Source of the DNA: Hoplostethus atlanticus
Lineage: Eukaryota > Chordata > Actinopteri > Trachichthyiformes > Trachichthyidae
NCBI GenBank assembly: GCA_034670405.1
Contig: JAXDDX010000345.1
Span: 62,001-126,000, forward strand
Reading direction: 5' to 3'
Length of the DNA stretch: 64,000 nucleotides
Part shown: positions 45,074-57,629 of the stretch, one piece after another
Position numbering within the stretch: the stretch's first letter is position 1
Layout of the letters: every line of letters begins with the position of its first letter
Translations under genes and position numbers: made by a program
Notes under the pieces: model-generated
What the model was told of the DNA's origin: nothing
The model's input: the letters and a program-made list of their open reading frames with translations, nothing else
Databases searched by the model: none

Positions 45074-48000
45074 AAGAAGCCAGTGCTGTTACAGGAGTAC
45101 AGATTGCCCCGTTGGTCAACTTACCCATTAAGTGATGAGAACATGGACACCAACGTAGCTGTATATTATTTAAGATCACTGCTACAAGTTCTCATTTTCT
45201 CACTGTTGATAATGCTGTTAGCGCCGGAGCCAACCACCTACTGATGTTGGTGGATGATTTTGAAGTCCATGTTCTCAGCATTTAGCAGCGAAGTTGACCA
45301 ACAGGCCAATCCCCCCAAAATCTTGGTGTATTCCTTTAAGAGAGGTTCCTGGTGGACGTGACTGGATGGAGATGGATGGATCTGGAGCTTTGGGGTGAGG
45401 ACATGAAGAACAGATTCCCCCTTTCCACAAATACATTTGTATTCCAGTTGTTTTGTCCATGTTTACTGAAGAACCTGCATTGTTCAATTAAAATGAAATC
45501 ATGGCATTTCTTTCCGTCTGCATCCACATTACAATTCTATCTGCAAAACTAGCCTAGCTTAGCCTTCATGTATATCCATTGCACAAATGTAGAATCAAAC
45601 ATTATGTTGTAGCCATGCAGCAGGATATTCTGTTTTTTTCCTGCGAGATTAATTCTTTAATTAATTAATTTTGCATGTATTTGATAATTGACAGTGGAGA
45701 TTGACAGGAAGGATTGGGGGAGGGTCCTGGTCCAGATGGTTACATGGTACATACCTCAACCCACTGAGCCACGAGGAGGCCCGGCCCAGTATGGCTTTAG
45801 GGTTGGTAAAGGTTTCCAATGGAAAAGCAAAGGACGCTCATGTTGTACCGTAGCCACAGTCGGCCCAGTACAGATACACCACGGTGATTCTGTCATGGAA
45901 CAACCACATAACCTCAGAACAAAGATGAAGGCAGGAGAGGCCGGGTGCCTTCGTCTTCAGATGTGGTGGGAAGATGTGATATTCCTAGAATCGGTTTTAT
46001 TAACACAAGGTCATTCGTTCCAACGCATTAGACACACTTCAGTGATGCTATTTTTGAAGAAGACAGCCTGGTTTTTTTTGTGTGGAAAAAGTACGCTTCG
46101 GTCTTCGTTAAAGTTGCTGCAGATGTTTTTCTCACATCTCTACAAAGATTTTGAGTTTGGCGCCCAAATGAGATAAACCCACTCTGCGAAATAAAAGTGA
46201 AATGTAGTTTTGAGAGCACAAAATCAAACAGTGCTGGTAGTTTTTAAAGGGTAATAGGGAACTTGAGTCCTTATATAATACTTTGTACAGACTGGATCTT
46301 CTGAATGAGGTAATGATGATTCCTAGTCCAAGAGGTGTGTCTAGTGTTTCGAGACAGACCTCGCTGTGTGACCTGGCTGTATTAGCATGACAATGGAGCC
46401 TCTAGTGCTCTCCTAGTTCAGAGAGGGGGACAAAGCAGCGAGGTCTCACTCTGCCTCCATGTCCAGGTACCACAAATGGACCAGAGCCTGCTTTCTGTGG
46501 ATTGGCGTCATTGGAAAAGTTGCTGAGACATCGTCTTCTGTTGCAGACATCTTTTGTTAATAACATCTATGGTTTATTTGGGCCAAATTACACACAAACT
46601 CAAAGACCTGTTGACATCCAGAGGTAAAATATCTGATGAGTAGTTTTTGAGAAAAACAACTTTGTTTCAGGTCTGTAGTAGATGGTAACGGCTATACCCA
46701 TGGTGAGGGTTAACGTCCACTTTATCAGACCAGAATTTGTTTTTAACTATTTTTTACTATTGAGTGATTTATCTTTTCAGAGTAGGCTATAGATCTTTGA
46801 CTGTAGTTGGCCAGTTAGCATTTTAGTGGTTTTCATTTTGTTTCTCAGAAATAAGGACAAGACAAAGAAGTTGTCTTTATTGTCAGAGTAGAGGGACGGT
46901 GATGTCATCTTCAGTGGAAGAGATTTAAAGTCCTCACTTCTGATTGGCTGAGTCACGTTTGAAGCCATTTGTAAAACAACCAATAAACTCACACCTGTGA
47001 CCTCATAACAGTTAATTTAAATATAAATGATATAATATTATTGTATTTAAACCCAAACCTGTGACTTCATAAGGACCTTTCAATATCAATAATGTAATAT
47101 TTAGTTTAACCTGTAGAATAACGTCATCATCATTATTAATGTTGTAAGTGACTCCAGTAATAACTGTATTGTAACATTGATTAATGGGGAGTCTCATCAT
47201 ATGGTGTCTGTCTTCCCGTCCTTTCCTGTAATGTCTTTCCCCTCTGTTTCTGTCTCCTCACCGGCTCACGTGCCCGCCGGTCGCCTAATTTACACCGGCC
47301 ACTTCAAAGCGGCGGGGCGGCGTGAGAACCGTGTCGGCTGACCGGGGCGGATTTACAGCCTCGGGAGCCGTTCCCAGGCCTGTCACCCTTTAATCCCCAT
47401 TCAGTTGGAAATGACGCCGTTTTCTTCTCTTGGAGGATTTAACGGCTGCAGCAGTGATTTACACGCTGAAATCACCGCGGCAGCGTCCAAGATGAAGGCA
47501 AAGAGCAAGAAAGAGTGGATTATCATGTGCGTGTGTGCGTGTGCGCGTGTGCGTGTGCTGTGCGTGTGCGTGTGCGTGTGAGTAATGCAGTCTGATTACC
47601 TTCAATTACTTGTAGATATCCTTAGCTTGCCTCAAAAATCTAAAGAATTTTAATTGAAGCACATTTTGTTTTCCAAATTGTAAACTAACTGGAATAGTGT
47701 TTCCCAGGTAGCAAGCCAATGGTGATATGTGCCTTGCTCAAGGGTTGTTTATTTTCATTTTAGGCATTTAGCCACTGCTCTTAATCCAGAGTGTAAATTC
47801 CCATACCTATGAAATACGTCCATGTCCAGCCTGGTTCCTACTCAAACAAGAAAAACACCCAAACATCAGTGTAATGTTTTCTGTGACAGCAGCGATATGA
47901 TCAGTCATCTTTATTTGTAAAAAAACAAAAAAAACACAAGTAAACTCTGACTAGTGGAGAAGGTGGAAAAGTGATAGTTAAGTCCGTTATGATCACCATC

Positions 48001-48269
48001 ATCATTATCATCTTCATCTTCAATCAATGTCACTTTAATCATCATCATCCCACTTGTTGCGTTAGTCTCGACATTCAACTGTGATTGGCTGAAGCCTGTT
48101 GAGCCCAACGCAGATCTGAAGCAAGATTTGGATCAATGTACTCTCAGCTCAGAAAATAGATTCTTTCTCAAACATTTGAAAAAAGTATCATTAATAATAT
48201 GGTAATGAAATGTATTAGAGGGATGTTTGGAGGGGTTAAGAAAGGTTGTGAGGGACATGTTGTTATTTC
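45074..48269. other. Intergenic DNA between glo1 and hey2, first part
   Basis: No coding exon was recognised. Open frames such as 45,688-46,176 match no family known to me. A GC-rich stretch at 47,240-47,515 stands out, followed by an interrupted GT array at 47,527-47,581. A degenerate LINE/SINE-tail-like sequence lies at about 47,760-47,800. Confidence 0.5.
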
Positions 48270-48785
48270 AGCCTGGTCCCACGAAATGTTGTGAAATGAG
48301 CATGATGTCGCAAATAAAACGCCAATAACATGCTCTGTGCACGAAAAGAGAGAGAAATCTGTTTCCCCACAACAAAATGATTAGCAGGAGACACGACTAG
48401 AAACAGGAAGTAAGTGGAAAGTAAGGATGGGCGGAGACATTTACCTTAAACTCTGAAAACCCAGGTTCAAGTTTTCATTTGAACCATGACCAGAACCTGA
48501 ACCTAACTTTAACTGAAGTTGTTTTCCTAGCCTGAACATAACTGCTGACTTTTCCATGTGACGAACACGGGAAAATGGCGTGTCTGATTAATTGCTATTG
48601 TCACATAATCCTGTCGTGGTGGAGGAACACGCCCACAACACGTAAACTGCGATTCTCAGTTCATGCTCATTTCACGAAATCTTGTGCGACCGTGTTGCAG
48701 TGAGAAGGTGGATAAGTTATGACCTAAATCATGAGGCAAACAACCACGAACATAGATAAAAATTGATTATACTTTCAGAAAAGTA
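48270..48785 (+). repeat. Dispersed repeat, copy A (downstream of hey2)
   Basis: Shares with 51,290-51,725, in the same orientation, blocks such as AGACACGACTAGAAACAGGA, GTGTGACGAACACG-like, CGTGGTGGAGGAAC, TTCTCAGTTCATGCTC, TTATGACCTAAATCA and ATTATACTTTCAGAAAAG. Family not identified; no coding capacity. Confidence 0.8.
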
Positions 48786-49615
48786 TTTATTTGAGATTGT
48801 TTCCCCTCAGTAGAGGATGTAATCCGTACTCAGAGGCTTTTGACCATTTTGTGAAACAAAACATTGCAGTGCTGTCACCTCTTTCTTCCAGACAACGACG
48901 CCCTAACAGTTTTATCAAATACGAAACATAACATGGCACAGAAATTTGGCAAATTGGATGAAATTGGATTGAAGTGATCATTAATTAAACGGGGCTTCTT
49001 CTTAACTCCTTAATTCTTCTCAATAAATGTACATATTTACAGATATTCCTGTTAGTGGATGGGTTACAATGGCACTCTCCATCGACAGATTGATCACGTC
49101 AGGAGCAACCTTTGGTTTGTCGTATTCGTCACACGATCAATATCTGCAGTCAGTGATGTCGTTTTTAGGTGTTAATCCAAACATTTTTAACATGACATGT
49201 ATCAAAGGTAAAAAATAAATATCTTGAGACACCAAAAAGGCCAGATGGTTCCTTTACTGAGACAAGGCAATGAGTCTTTTGGGCGGTTCTATGGCCAATC
49301 CCAATCCCTCGGGTTCATTCACAACATACTATTTGGGTCCCATACATGCCAACAAATTTTCTTCATTGTCATCTGTAGTACCAGAGGTTTCGAGGAACCT
49401 TCAGGGGTTCCTCAGGTGGAAACAATAGGGGAACCAACTAGCACTTCTTTACATTCTTTACATACATGATCATTACGGGGACACAGGAATATTTTGTTAC
49501 ATCTGTTGACGTTGTGGTTCTGACCCTTGACCCCGTTACTATTGTTAACTTGTAATGTTGGTGATCTAGCAATGAAAGCTACTGTTCTCATTATAAGCGC
49601 AGATAAGAAATGACT

Positions 49616-49815
49616 CAAATGTAAAAAGAAATGGGACCCCAGGAGGCTCCCTGAGGAACCCCAACACAAAGAGTTCATGAACCCTGATGGTACTTCCAGG
49701 AATCTCTGAATATGGTGGATCTTCAAGGAACTCTTGAAGGATCTGTTTTCCAATGAGGAATCCTCAGGTGCTTATTGGCTCCCTTTAGATCTTAGGAGAA
49801 CCCCTGTTGAATCCT
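49616..49815 (+). repeat. Dispersed GGAACC-rich repeat, copy A
   Basis: Shares order and wording (CCTGAGGAACCCC, ATGGTACTTCCA, TGAGGAATCCTCAGGTGCT, GGCTCCCTTTAGATC) with 52,893-53,098. Related GAACC-rich text is at 49,380-49,430, 58,790-59,250, 61,490-61,575 and 62,333-62,520. Unassigned family. Confidence 0.7.
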
Positions 49816-50361
49816 TAAGTTCTTAGAGTATCGGTACACTGGAACTGAAGGGTTTCATTCCACAACACTATATGTCAACTCAGCAGTATAGATGATCTCA
49901 TCCTCAAAAATGTTCAATAGGCAAAGGTTCTTCAAAATAGTTAATAAAAGGGTTTTACTCCATCAGTAGATGCCAGTTTGATCTCAAATGGTGGATATGT
50001 CGCTTTGGAACAAAACTCTTCAGTTTGACATTAGACTGCAATGAAATAAACTACATGAATCCGTTCTCTGGGCAAACCTCGCCAGAAGCTTCAGAACAGC
50101 TCCACCAGTGAAACCAGTATGTCAGTAAAATCAGCAGGTGGAAAAACTCCCACCTCAAAGGTTAACCAGTTAATAGAACTAGCTGTTGAGGCCAGCTAGG
50201 CGTTAAAACCAGTCAACAACACACGGTGGTCAGGAGATTCCCACTTCAATCGTTAAATGGTAAATAAAGGTGTTTAGCTAAGCCAGGCAGTTAAAACAGT
50301 CAGTAGCAGTCCGTCATCTACGAGGTTAATCAGCCAGCCAGTCACCAGCCAGCGAAAACAG

Positions 50362-51858
50362 TCAGAAAGCTCCAACCTCAGTTCCCCAGGGTCTGTAGGG
50401 TTTATTGCCGCTGCTCTGAGGAGTATGGGAAGAAGAGGAGGAGGAGGAAGAGGAGGAGGAAGAGATGGGAGGACTGGCGGCGGAGGAGGTGAAAGAGGAC
50501 GGAGGGAGGATGGGGAAACCTCCGGGGAAGGCGAGGGGAAACGACTGCACCGACGCCGAGAGGGAGAGGAGGGAGGCGGAGAGAGGAGTTGGGGCGCAGG
50601 GCATCATGAGAGAGGAGGAGGAGGAAGATGAGGAGGAGGAAGGAGAGGAGGAAGAGGTGGAGTCTGTGTGGGAGGAAAAGGAGGAGGCCATGCTGCGCTG
50701 TGATACCTCCGCCAGCCTCTGGGGGGCTCCGTTTCCTCCCCCTCCGCCGTCGGGGGAAAGATGAAGCCTGCTCAGTCCGAACGCCGCCGCGGCCGGGAGG
50801 GGGCAGAACGCCGTGGCGACCGCGGCGGCCCAGTGGTGGGGGTGGAAGGGGTGGGGCAGGGGTTGGGGGTGGTGGTGCTGGTGGTGGGGGGGCTGATGGG
50901 AGGTCAGGGTCAAGGCGGCGGCGTCGCGTTGAGAGGCGCAGGAGGTGAGGTGGGAGAGGAGGCGCGAGCGGAGCGGGTCGCCGGAGTCCAGGCCCTCCAC
51001 GGCGCTCAGGTACCGGGAGACCTCCGTCACACACTCCCTGAAACCCAGAGACAGGAAGTCCAGGGCCAGGGCATGGGCGTCAAAATAACCTAAAGACAGA
51101 GAAGGACAGTCTGGGGTTCCTGCCAAATATGTAAAACTCAACATAGCTTCCATAATGACAGGCTGAGAAAAATACAAAATAGATGTTTAGATTTAAAAAT
51201 ACAAGTTCTGGACGGGATGACAGACGAGTTTATGGTGGCTTGGATTGAGAAAAGGGGAAAACATTGTTCTATGTGGTAAATAAAGCTTCTGGTCTCATGA
51301 AATTTTGTGATTTCGTGTACATGTCTTAACACGCAAATAATGAGCTCTGTGCTTCGCCACCCTGAAAGGATTAGCCGGAGACACGACTAGAAACAGGAAG
51401 TCATTTGACATTGAAACCGATTTGCGACGCAGGTTCAATTCCCAAGTTCTCTACTGTGAGGGAAGTTTTCATTTTCCTTCATTTAACCTTTTCGTGTGAC
51501 GAACACGTGAAAGTGACATGTCCAACTCAGTCTATTGTTAGATATCCATTCGTGGTGGAGGAACGTGACCTTCACATTATTTGTCTCCACAACATAGAAA
51601 ATGCAATTCTCAGTTCATGCTCCTTTTGACAGTGTTGCAATGAAAAGGTGGGTAAATTATGACCTAAATCACGAGGCAAACAACCACTAAAATAGACAAA
51701 AATCTATTATACTTTCAGAAAAGTTTTTTTTTCTAATTTCTTTCTGTTTTGAAGACCCTCCCCTCATATAACTTACATCATTTCGATGCTACTTTACCTC
51801 TTAAATTTCCCTCTAAAGATTTATGTCAGCCTAAAAAGGTGGAAAACTCTCTCTCTTT

Positions 51859-51908
<50 letters not shown>

Positions 51909-54900
51909 ATTCCCCTCTGGTGAACCCCCTATGCTGGCTATCTGCTGAGCTGATTGTATGTTTGCTCTCTTTACACGCCGTCGGTGGTAAACCCAAACAA
52001 ACACTGCAGGGAGCCGGCCTGTGAACGCAGCCCCGCTGCCCCCCCACTGGCTATGAAAGCAAACAGCACGGCTCAGGGTCAAGTGGTGCTTTTATCCCTG
52101 CAGCGCTTTCCCATGGACTACAGACTGCTAATGCCCCCCCCCCACCCCACTCCTTTAATCTGCCACTGCTGCTCACTGGCTAACGCTGGCTAAATCACTG
52201 AGTGACTAACTAGTCTTCTGCCTGGTTAGTTAGCTCACTGACTGACTGACTGACTGACTGCCTGGTTATTGGGCATCTAATACCACCATCCTGCAGCCTG
52301 TCGCTCTAGTACAGTTTCCACCTGGGTCCCAAACTAAGTTTTGGTTGTTTCCTCCTGTGTGGAGTACAGATGGTGGGATTTATCCCATCAGGGCAATTCA
52401 GGGTGTAATTATTTTATTTCCAAAATGGACAATAGCACTTTGGAAATGAACTCTTCATTTCTAAATAATTAATAATTCAGTTTAAACTGGCGTTTACCTT
52501 TCCCACCAGTGGCCTGCAGCATCTTCAGATGGTCCACTGTCATCTGGAGAATCTCTGCCTTCTCCAGTTTAGCTGAACCCTGATAGAGGAGGTCAAAGGT
52601 CAGACCAAGGCAAACAGTCCAGGAGCAAAATGAGTTCAGCCATGTGCCATGGAGGACCGAGGGTGTGCAGGTTTTCATTTGAACCAAACAGTTACTGGTT
52701 TCACTACCTGGCCTTCATATCACATGACTGAACACCGCTGACCTAAAGGAGTAGCTCCAAAGTACCGCAGGAATCAAAAAAGCAAACTGTCGTATTTAAA
52801 ACCAGTGATCCACCTGGACGGGTTAGTAGGATTGCCACAAAAATGAAAAGGGCTTTGTGAAACATTTAGGGGCTTGTCAAATAGTAACCATAAGGGAACC
52901 CCAGAAGGTTCCTTGAGGAACTCCGTGAAGGGTTTTTAGGATCCATGATGGTACTTCCACAAACCTCTAACATGTGGGGGTTTCCCCGAGGAACCTTGTT
53001 GAGAAACACTGCCTTAAGGGATGTTATTTCTACTGAGGAGCCCTAAGGTGCTCTTTGGTTCCCCTTGGATCGTAGAGGAACCCTGAGGAACCCCTTATTT
53101 TGAGTGTAGAGTTTTGTACTGTCACCTGTTTCTCAAACGCTGTGGGGACGAGTCTCCTCAACTCTGACAGGCTGTTGTTGATTCTGTCTCTGCGTCTCTT
53201 CTCGATAATCTGACAAATAAGAGGAAACAATAAAACCTTAAATTATCCCTCAACTGATCCACTGGCTAGCCTGCAAAGCCTTAGATTATAATAATATTAA
53301 TAATAATAATTAATAATAATCAATTTACCCCTCTTCTTTTTTTCCTCGCCATAACTTGAGTGGTTGTGGTCGGCGATCCACATCTTATGAAGGAGCCCTT
53401 CATGTGTCTGGAAGTGGGAAAGAACTTTATAGTCACACCAAGGTAGGAAGAAGTCTGAAACGTCATCTTTTTCAAATAGCTACATAAGAGCATTAAACAC
53501 TGTTAGAAACAGCTATTGGTGATGTATGTTGCAGTTCTGGCCCCGTTTGTTGTTTGTTGGTGTGTTTTTCTCGTCCCCTGGAAAACTGGCCAAGTGTGAC
53601 GTCATAATGAAGTTTTTACAACGTCAGGTTTTGGTGTCAGCCAATCAGAATCAAAGAGCAAGGGCTTCTCTCTAGACCGACGATCAACAATCATACAGGA
53701 GAAATCCATCAGAGGAGAGAGAGAGACCAATTTCTACACCGACAGGAGATAGACCAGAATGCAATGCAGTAGCCGAGATAGACCAGAATGCAATGCAGCC
53801 ACAGCGTCCATCTTTGCTGCTCTGTCATCTGTAGCATGTGAACACCCTCTTCAATGGCTAACAACTGGGCGGCTGCACTTTTTCTTGACTGGAAAAAGTC
53901 ACCACAACAAAGTTTATCACTATCGCTCTCGCCACCTACACACATACAGCACAGAGCACACCCTTCTCTGGGGGTTGTCCAAAGGCATTCTGGGAAACGT
54001 ACTAAATCACTAACTGAAGTAGAAGTGGACGAGGCAGGTTGAGGGAACGTGTGTTCACAAAAACGTACATTACAAAACTTCATCACAAAATAACTGATTC
54101 CTGTCAATTCCCAGTTATAGCCAATCCCCTGTAGTAGACAATTACCACCCGACCTTAAAATAACTACTAAGCAGAGAGCAGTTGCAAAAATTCTTGGCAT
54201 TTGTTTTAACTTCCTGGTGGGCGGGGTTAACCACATCAGGACAATTCAGTGTGTCAGGTAACTGTCAGTCCCAGAGAAGTATGTTAAGTTGTTTTTCAAA
54301 TACTTTCTTGTGATTTTCTAAACTTGTATGGTAAACCCCATCCATGTGGCATCTAAGGAAATCAAAAGCAAACCATAAAAAGTATTTGAAGAGTCTTAGA
54401 GAGAGTTATTTGGAAATGAGTGATAACATTTGATAACCTGAAATAATAAATATTGATTTTTAAAAGATAGCAGGCAAGTCCATTTGGTTTATAATATTAA
54501 CACCTTTACAGACTGGATCCTCTGGATTTTAGAAATATTGAATGATGAACATCAGATAAATAGGTTTATAATGTCTGTGTTTTAGTTAAAGTATCATACC
54601 TAGGAGGTAACTTTCAGTCCTTGGTTGACAAAATGAGAACACATTGACAGACATGATCTTTGAGATTTTACCAATATGGAATCATGAGGTTCAGGTAAAT
54701 GGTTGTTAAGTTCTTTATATTTAAAATGTAATACTTTTTAAAGGATAGTGGGTAACTTTAATCCTCTACTGACAAAATGAGGACAGTTTTGCAGCTTGGA
54801 TCCCCTGTTTTAAAGAATGATGAACTTCATGTAAATTGATATATAGTGTTTTATTATAGTGTTTTATTATAGTGTTTTATTATTGTGTTTTATTTAGATT

Positions 54901-55003
54901 GTACTTAAGTACAATCTAAATAAAGTAAATCAGAGTTACTTTCTGAAGGATAGTGGGCAGCATTAGTCCTTGGTTGACTAAATGACAGCACAACATTAAA
55001 CCA

Positions 55004-55034
<31 letters not shown>

Positions 55035-55281
55035 GTACTTTTTACAGGATAGCAGGCAACTTTAACTCCTCGGACGATAAAATAACACCTCTACAGCTTG
55101 GATGCTCTATATTTTACTAACGTTGAATGACGAGCATCAGGAAAGGATTTTTTTCTACACTTCTTCCAAAAAGAGCCACTTTCTCCCCAACTCACCCTGG
55201 GTAGATGTTCTCACTGCCCACATCAATGGTCTCATCCACGTCGCTGTCCGCCGAGCTGCTGTCCTCACACGGCCGCTTCAT
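50362..55281 (-). CDS. hey2: Hairy/enhancer-of-split related with YRPW motif 2, complete, 352 aa
   Basis: HEY2 is a nuclear bHLH-Orange repressor directly induced by Notch; in fish (gridlock) and mammals it acts in arterial and heart development. Exons in order: 55196-55281, 53329-53407, 53126-53209, 52498-52579, 50362-51089; total 1059 nt, in frame. The N terminus is [14 protein letters not shown]. The basic region [16 protein letters not shown] has Gly where HES proteins have Pro. Helix-loop-helix follows ([31 protein letters not shown]), then the Orange domain ([19 protein letters not shown]). The C terminus [13 protein letters not shown] carries the YRPW motif and the HEY tail; it and the N terminus favour hey2 over hey1 and heyl. 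The last exon is long, with a His/Pro/Ala-rich segment and several poly-Ser runs encoded by purine-rich DNA on the plus strand. Confidence 0.96.
51290..51725 (+). repeat. Dispersed repeat, copy B (hey2 intron 4)
   Basis: Same family and orientation as 48,270-48,785; the two bracket the last hey2 exon. More diverged in its first 100 bp. Confidence 0.8.
51861..51907. repeat. (CA)n microsatellite in hey2 intron 4
   Basis: About 23 perfect CA units preceded by a short CT run. The following 51,910-52,200 is GC-richer without coding signal. Confidence 0.95.
52624..52745. repeat. Dispersed repeat in hey2 intron 3, related to the 15-kb hairpin repeat
   Basis: Contains GCCATGGAGGACCGAGGGTG and TGCAGGTTTTCA, shared with the reverse complement of about 15,110-15,160. 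The remainder diverges. Confidence 0.5.
52893..53098 (+). repeat. Dispersed GGAACC-rich repeat, copy B (hey2 intron 3)
   Basis: Homologous by eye to 49,616-49,815 in the same orientation (ATGGTACTTCCA, TACTGAGGAGCCCTAAGGTG, GGTTCCCCTTGGATC). It ends about 28 bp before hey2 exon 3. Confidence 0.7.
53748..54010. repeat. Dispersed repeat in hey2 intron 1, inverse of the 14.9-kb copy
   Basis: GATAGACCAGAATGCAATGC occurs twice at its left end (about 53,749 and 53,776), and GGCATTCTGGGAAACGTAC at its right end (about 53,984). These are the same end motifs as 14,912-15,090 on the other strand. The rest of hey2 intron 1 (54,010-55,195) is AT-rich with an (AAT)n run at 55,005-55,034. Confidence 0.5.
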
Positions 55282-56000
55282 GGTGCATAGAAGGCGGGGA
55301 GGGCTGGCTCTCTCTCCACGGGAGGAGGCGTGGAAGTTATCAAAGTCAAAAAATGGAAAAACTACTTTGCGAAATTTTCTTCCTTTAAAAAAAAAAAAAA
55401 TCACCTATAGTAACTATAGAGCACCGCAGACACAATAAAAGTCTCTATAGGGATATTATAAGGATACTATAGGGATATTATAGGGATACCATAAGAGATA
55501 CAATTACCACAAAGTAAAATAAGGTCACTACAAACTCACTATTGAGTAACACAGATAAACTATACGTCCCTATAAGAATATTAGAGGAATTGTATGGTGA
55601 TTTTCGGTGTGTGTGTTAATCCAGTGACGTTGGTGATTTTTCAGGTTAGTTTCTTTCAGAAAAAAATAAGCAGCACATGAATTGCAAACTTTTCCTCTCG
55701 CAGAATATTATTGTTTATGTTTGTGAATCCTCCTAAAAAATAATTCATTAGTTAATAATCGATTTCAACTCCTCCGATGTAAAAAAATATGTTGAACACG
55801 TTGAAAAATGTTCCTGTCTTACTGTTTTGAAACTCCAGACAAAGATGAAAAACTGTAATTTCTCCGAGGCTGGGAGTTGATTTTCCAGCGGCGTGGGTCC
55901 GGTAAGTAGTCCGGGTCAGGTGGATTGTCTGTCGGCTGCAGACTGGAATGGTGACCGGCGTGTCCTCCCCTATGCGGAGCTTTCCCACGGAGCCTGGGAG

Positions 56001-56001
<1 letters not shown>

Positions 56002-56035
<34 letters not shown>

Positions 56036-56226
56036 CCCAAGCAAAGGAACCGCCCACGTCCAGTCACTGCAAACGGTGTACTCCACCACACACACGCATG
56101 CACGCACGCACGCACACACACACGTTTGAGATGGAAGATTTCTACAGTCTCGGTGGGGAAGGGCTGGTCCTGCTCCCCAGATAATACCGTCTGTCTGGTC
56201 TGAACTCTGCGTGTGTGCGTGTGTGC

Positions 56227-56271
<45 letters not shown>
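56002..56271. repeat. CA/GT microsatellite cluster upstream of hey2
   Basis: (CA)n at 56002-56033, interrupted CACGCA repeats at 56085-56122 and (GT)n with GTGTGC units at 56211-56271. Confidence 0.92.
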
Positions 56272-56272
<1 letters not shown>

Positions 56273-56388
56273 ACAAGTGCATGGGAATGAGGCCACTTCT
56301 GCCAGTCAAAAAATAGTCCTTATATAAGCCAGCAGGTTTTAGACTGGACATGAACTGGTAGAATAAACTGGGAACCGACCAGTCAGTC

Positions 56389-56828
56389 ATTCTATTCTAT
56401 TCTATTCTATTCTATTCTATTCTATTCTATGCTCTACTCCTATATCTACAACTATATCTTGTTCTACTCAACTTTATTCTACTCTACTTAACTTTATTTT
56501 GCTACATCGACAATTTACTTTACTTTACTGTACTCTATTCTATCCTAGTCTACTCTGCCCCGTTCTACTCTGGTCTGCTCTGCTCTAGTTGAGTAAAATA
56601 CTCAAATCTACTTTACTGTACTCTCCTCTTTACTACAACCTACTCTACTCTACTGTATTCTATTTTATTATATTCTACTCAACTTTACTCTACTTTACTC
56701 TACTCTACACTACTCTCCTGTACTCTACTATACTCAACTCTACTGTTCTGTACTCTACTGTACTGTACTCTATTGTACTATACTATACTCCACTGTATTC
56801 TACTCTACTCTACTGTTCTCTACTGTAG
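56389..56828. repeat. Pentanucleotide (TTCTA)n array with long degenerate tail
   Basis: Perfect TTCTA units at 56389-56430, then about 400 bp of drifting TCTAC/TTACT-type units. It translates to a Tyr/Leu/Ser-rich open frame that is not a gene. Confidence 0.9.
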
Positions 56829-56943
56829 GCGTCCAACAAGTGCACAGCTGTTTTGGTCTTGAATTAGATCAATTATCTTTCTGTGCTGTGATTGACACGT
56901 AAACAAAGACAGATCTTTTGTTGATCTGAAACCCAATTAGTCA

Positions 56944-56978
<35 letters not shown>

Positions 56979-57055
56979 CACACACACACACGCACACACA
57001 CACTCTCTCAATGACTGACAGACTCCACCAACCAGCTACAGCAGTAAAGGAAATT

Positions 57056-57121
<66 letters not shown>

Positions 57122-57294
57122 CTGCTACGGTGGCAGCACAGAGCCAGGCAGGCCGCCTGCCAGGGCCAACGTTCCCACATCACTGGACTGGATGTGAGTG
57201 TCCTCTGTGTGCGTGTGTGTGTGTGTGTGTGTGACAGACGTTCCCACAGCTCCTGGCTATGCTGAAACCCAATCATCGTGTGAGAGAGGGCAGG

Positions 57295-57361
<67 letters not shown>

Positions 57362-57472
57362 ACACACACAGTGAAGTGCCTGTCTTTTCACACCTGCTAA
57401 TCTTTTTGCAATACAACAAGGATTTAATGTAGGAATTGACTCTACTGCAGCAGGAAAACATGCAGATCCTCC

Positions 57473-57528
<56 letters not shown>

Positions 57529-57582
57529 CACAAAGTCCTTCCCAATGTTTCTTTCCAGTCCTTCCATCCCTATCTTCGCCCT

Positions 57583-57628
<46 letters not shown>
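56944..57628. repeat. Cluster of alternating CA and GT dinucleotide arrays
   Basis: (AC)n 56944-57002, (GT)n 57061-57120, (GT)n 57207-57233, (AC)n 57297-57370, (AC)n 57474-57525 and (AC)n 57585-57628. Because CA and GT arrays lie on the same strand, neighbours are mutually complementary. Confidence 0.95.

Positions 57629-57629
<1 letters not shown>

Larger units (their letters stand above)
55282..57250 (-). promoter_or_regulatory. hey2 upstream region with RBPJ-type sites
   Basis: Matches to the RBPJ/Su(H) consensus YGTGGGAAM on the minus strand are at 55981-55989 (CGTGGGAAA), 57171-57179 (TGTGGGAAC) and 57240-57248 (TGTGGGAAC). A further one is at 59990-59998. The first is about 700 bp upstream of the hey2 start. 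Direct Notch/RBPJ control of HEY2 is established; use of these particular sites is inferred. No TATA box was identified. Confidence 0.45.

Noticed and set aside
45688-46176. 162-codon frame downstream of glo1
   Set aside because: No recognisable domain, no splice continuation, lies after the glo1 polyadenylation signal; length is within chance for the composition.
50402-51093. Several 70-200 codon frames on both strands over the hey2 last exon
   Set aside because: By-products of GGA/TCC-rich poly-Ser coding DNA; only the frame ending [11 protein letters not shown] continues the Hey2 protein.
53709-54236. 175-codon minus-strand frame in hey2 intron 1
   Set aside because: Overlaps a dispersed repeat also found near 15 kb; no domain recognised.
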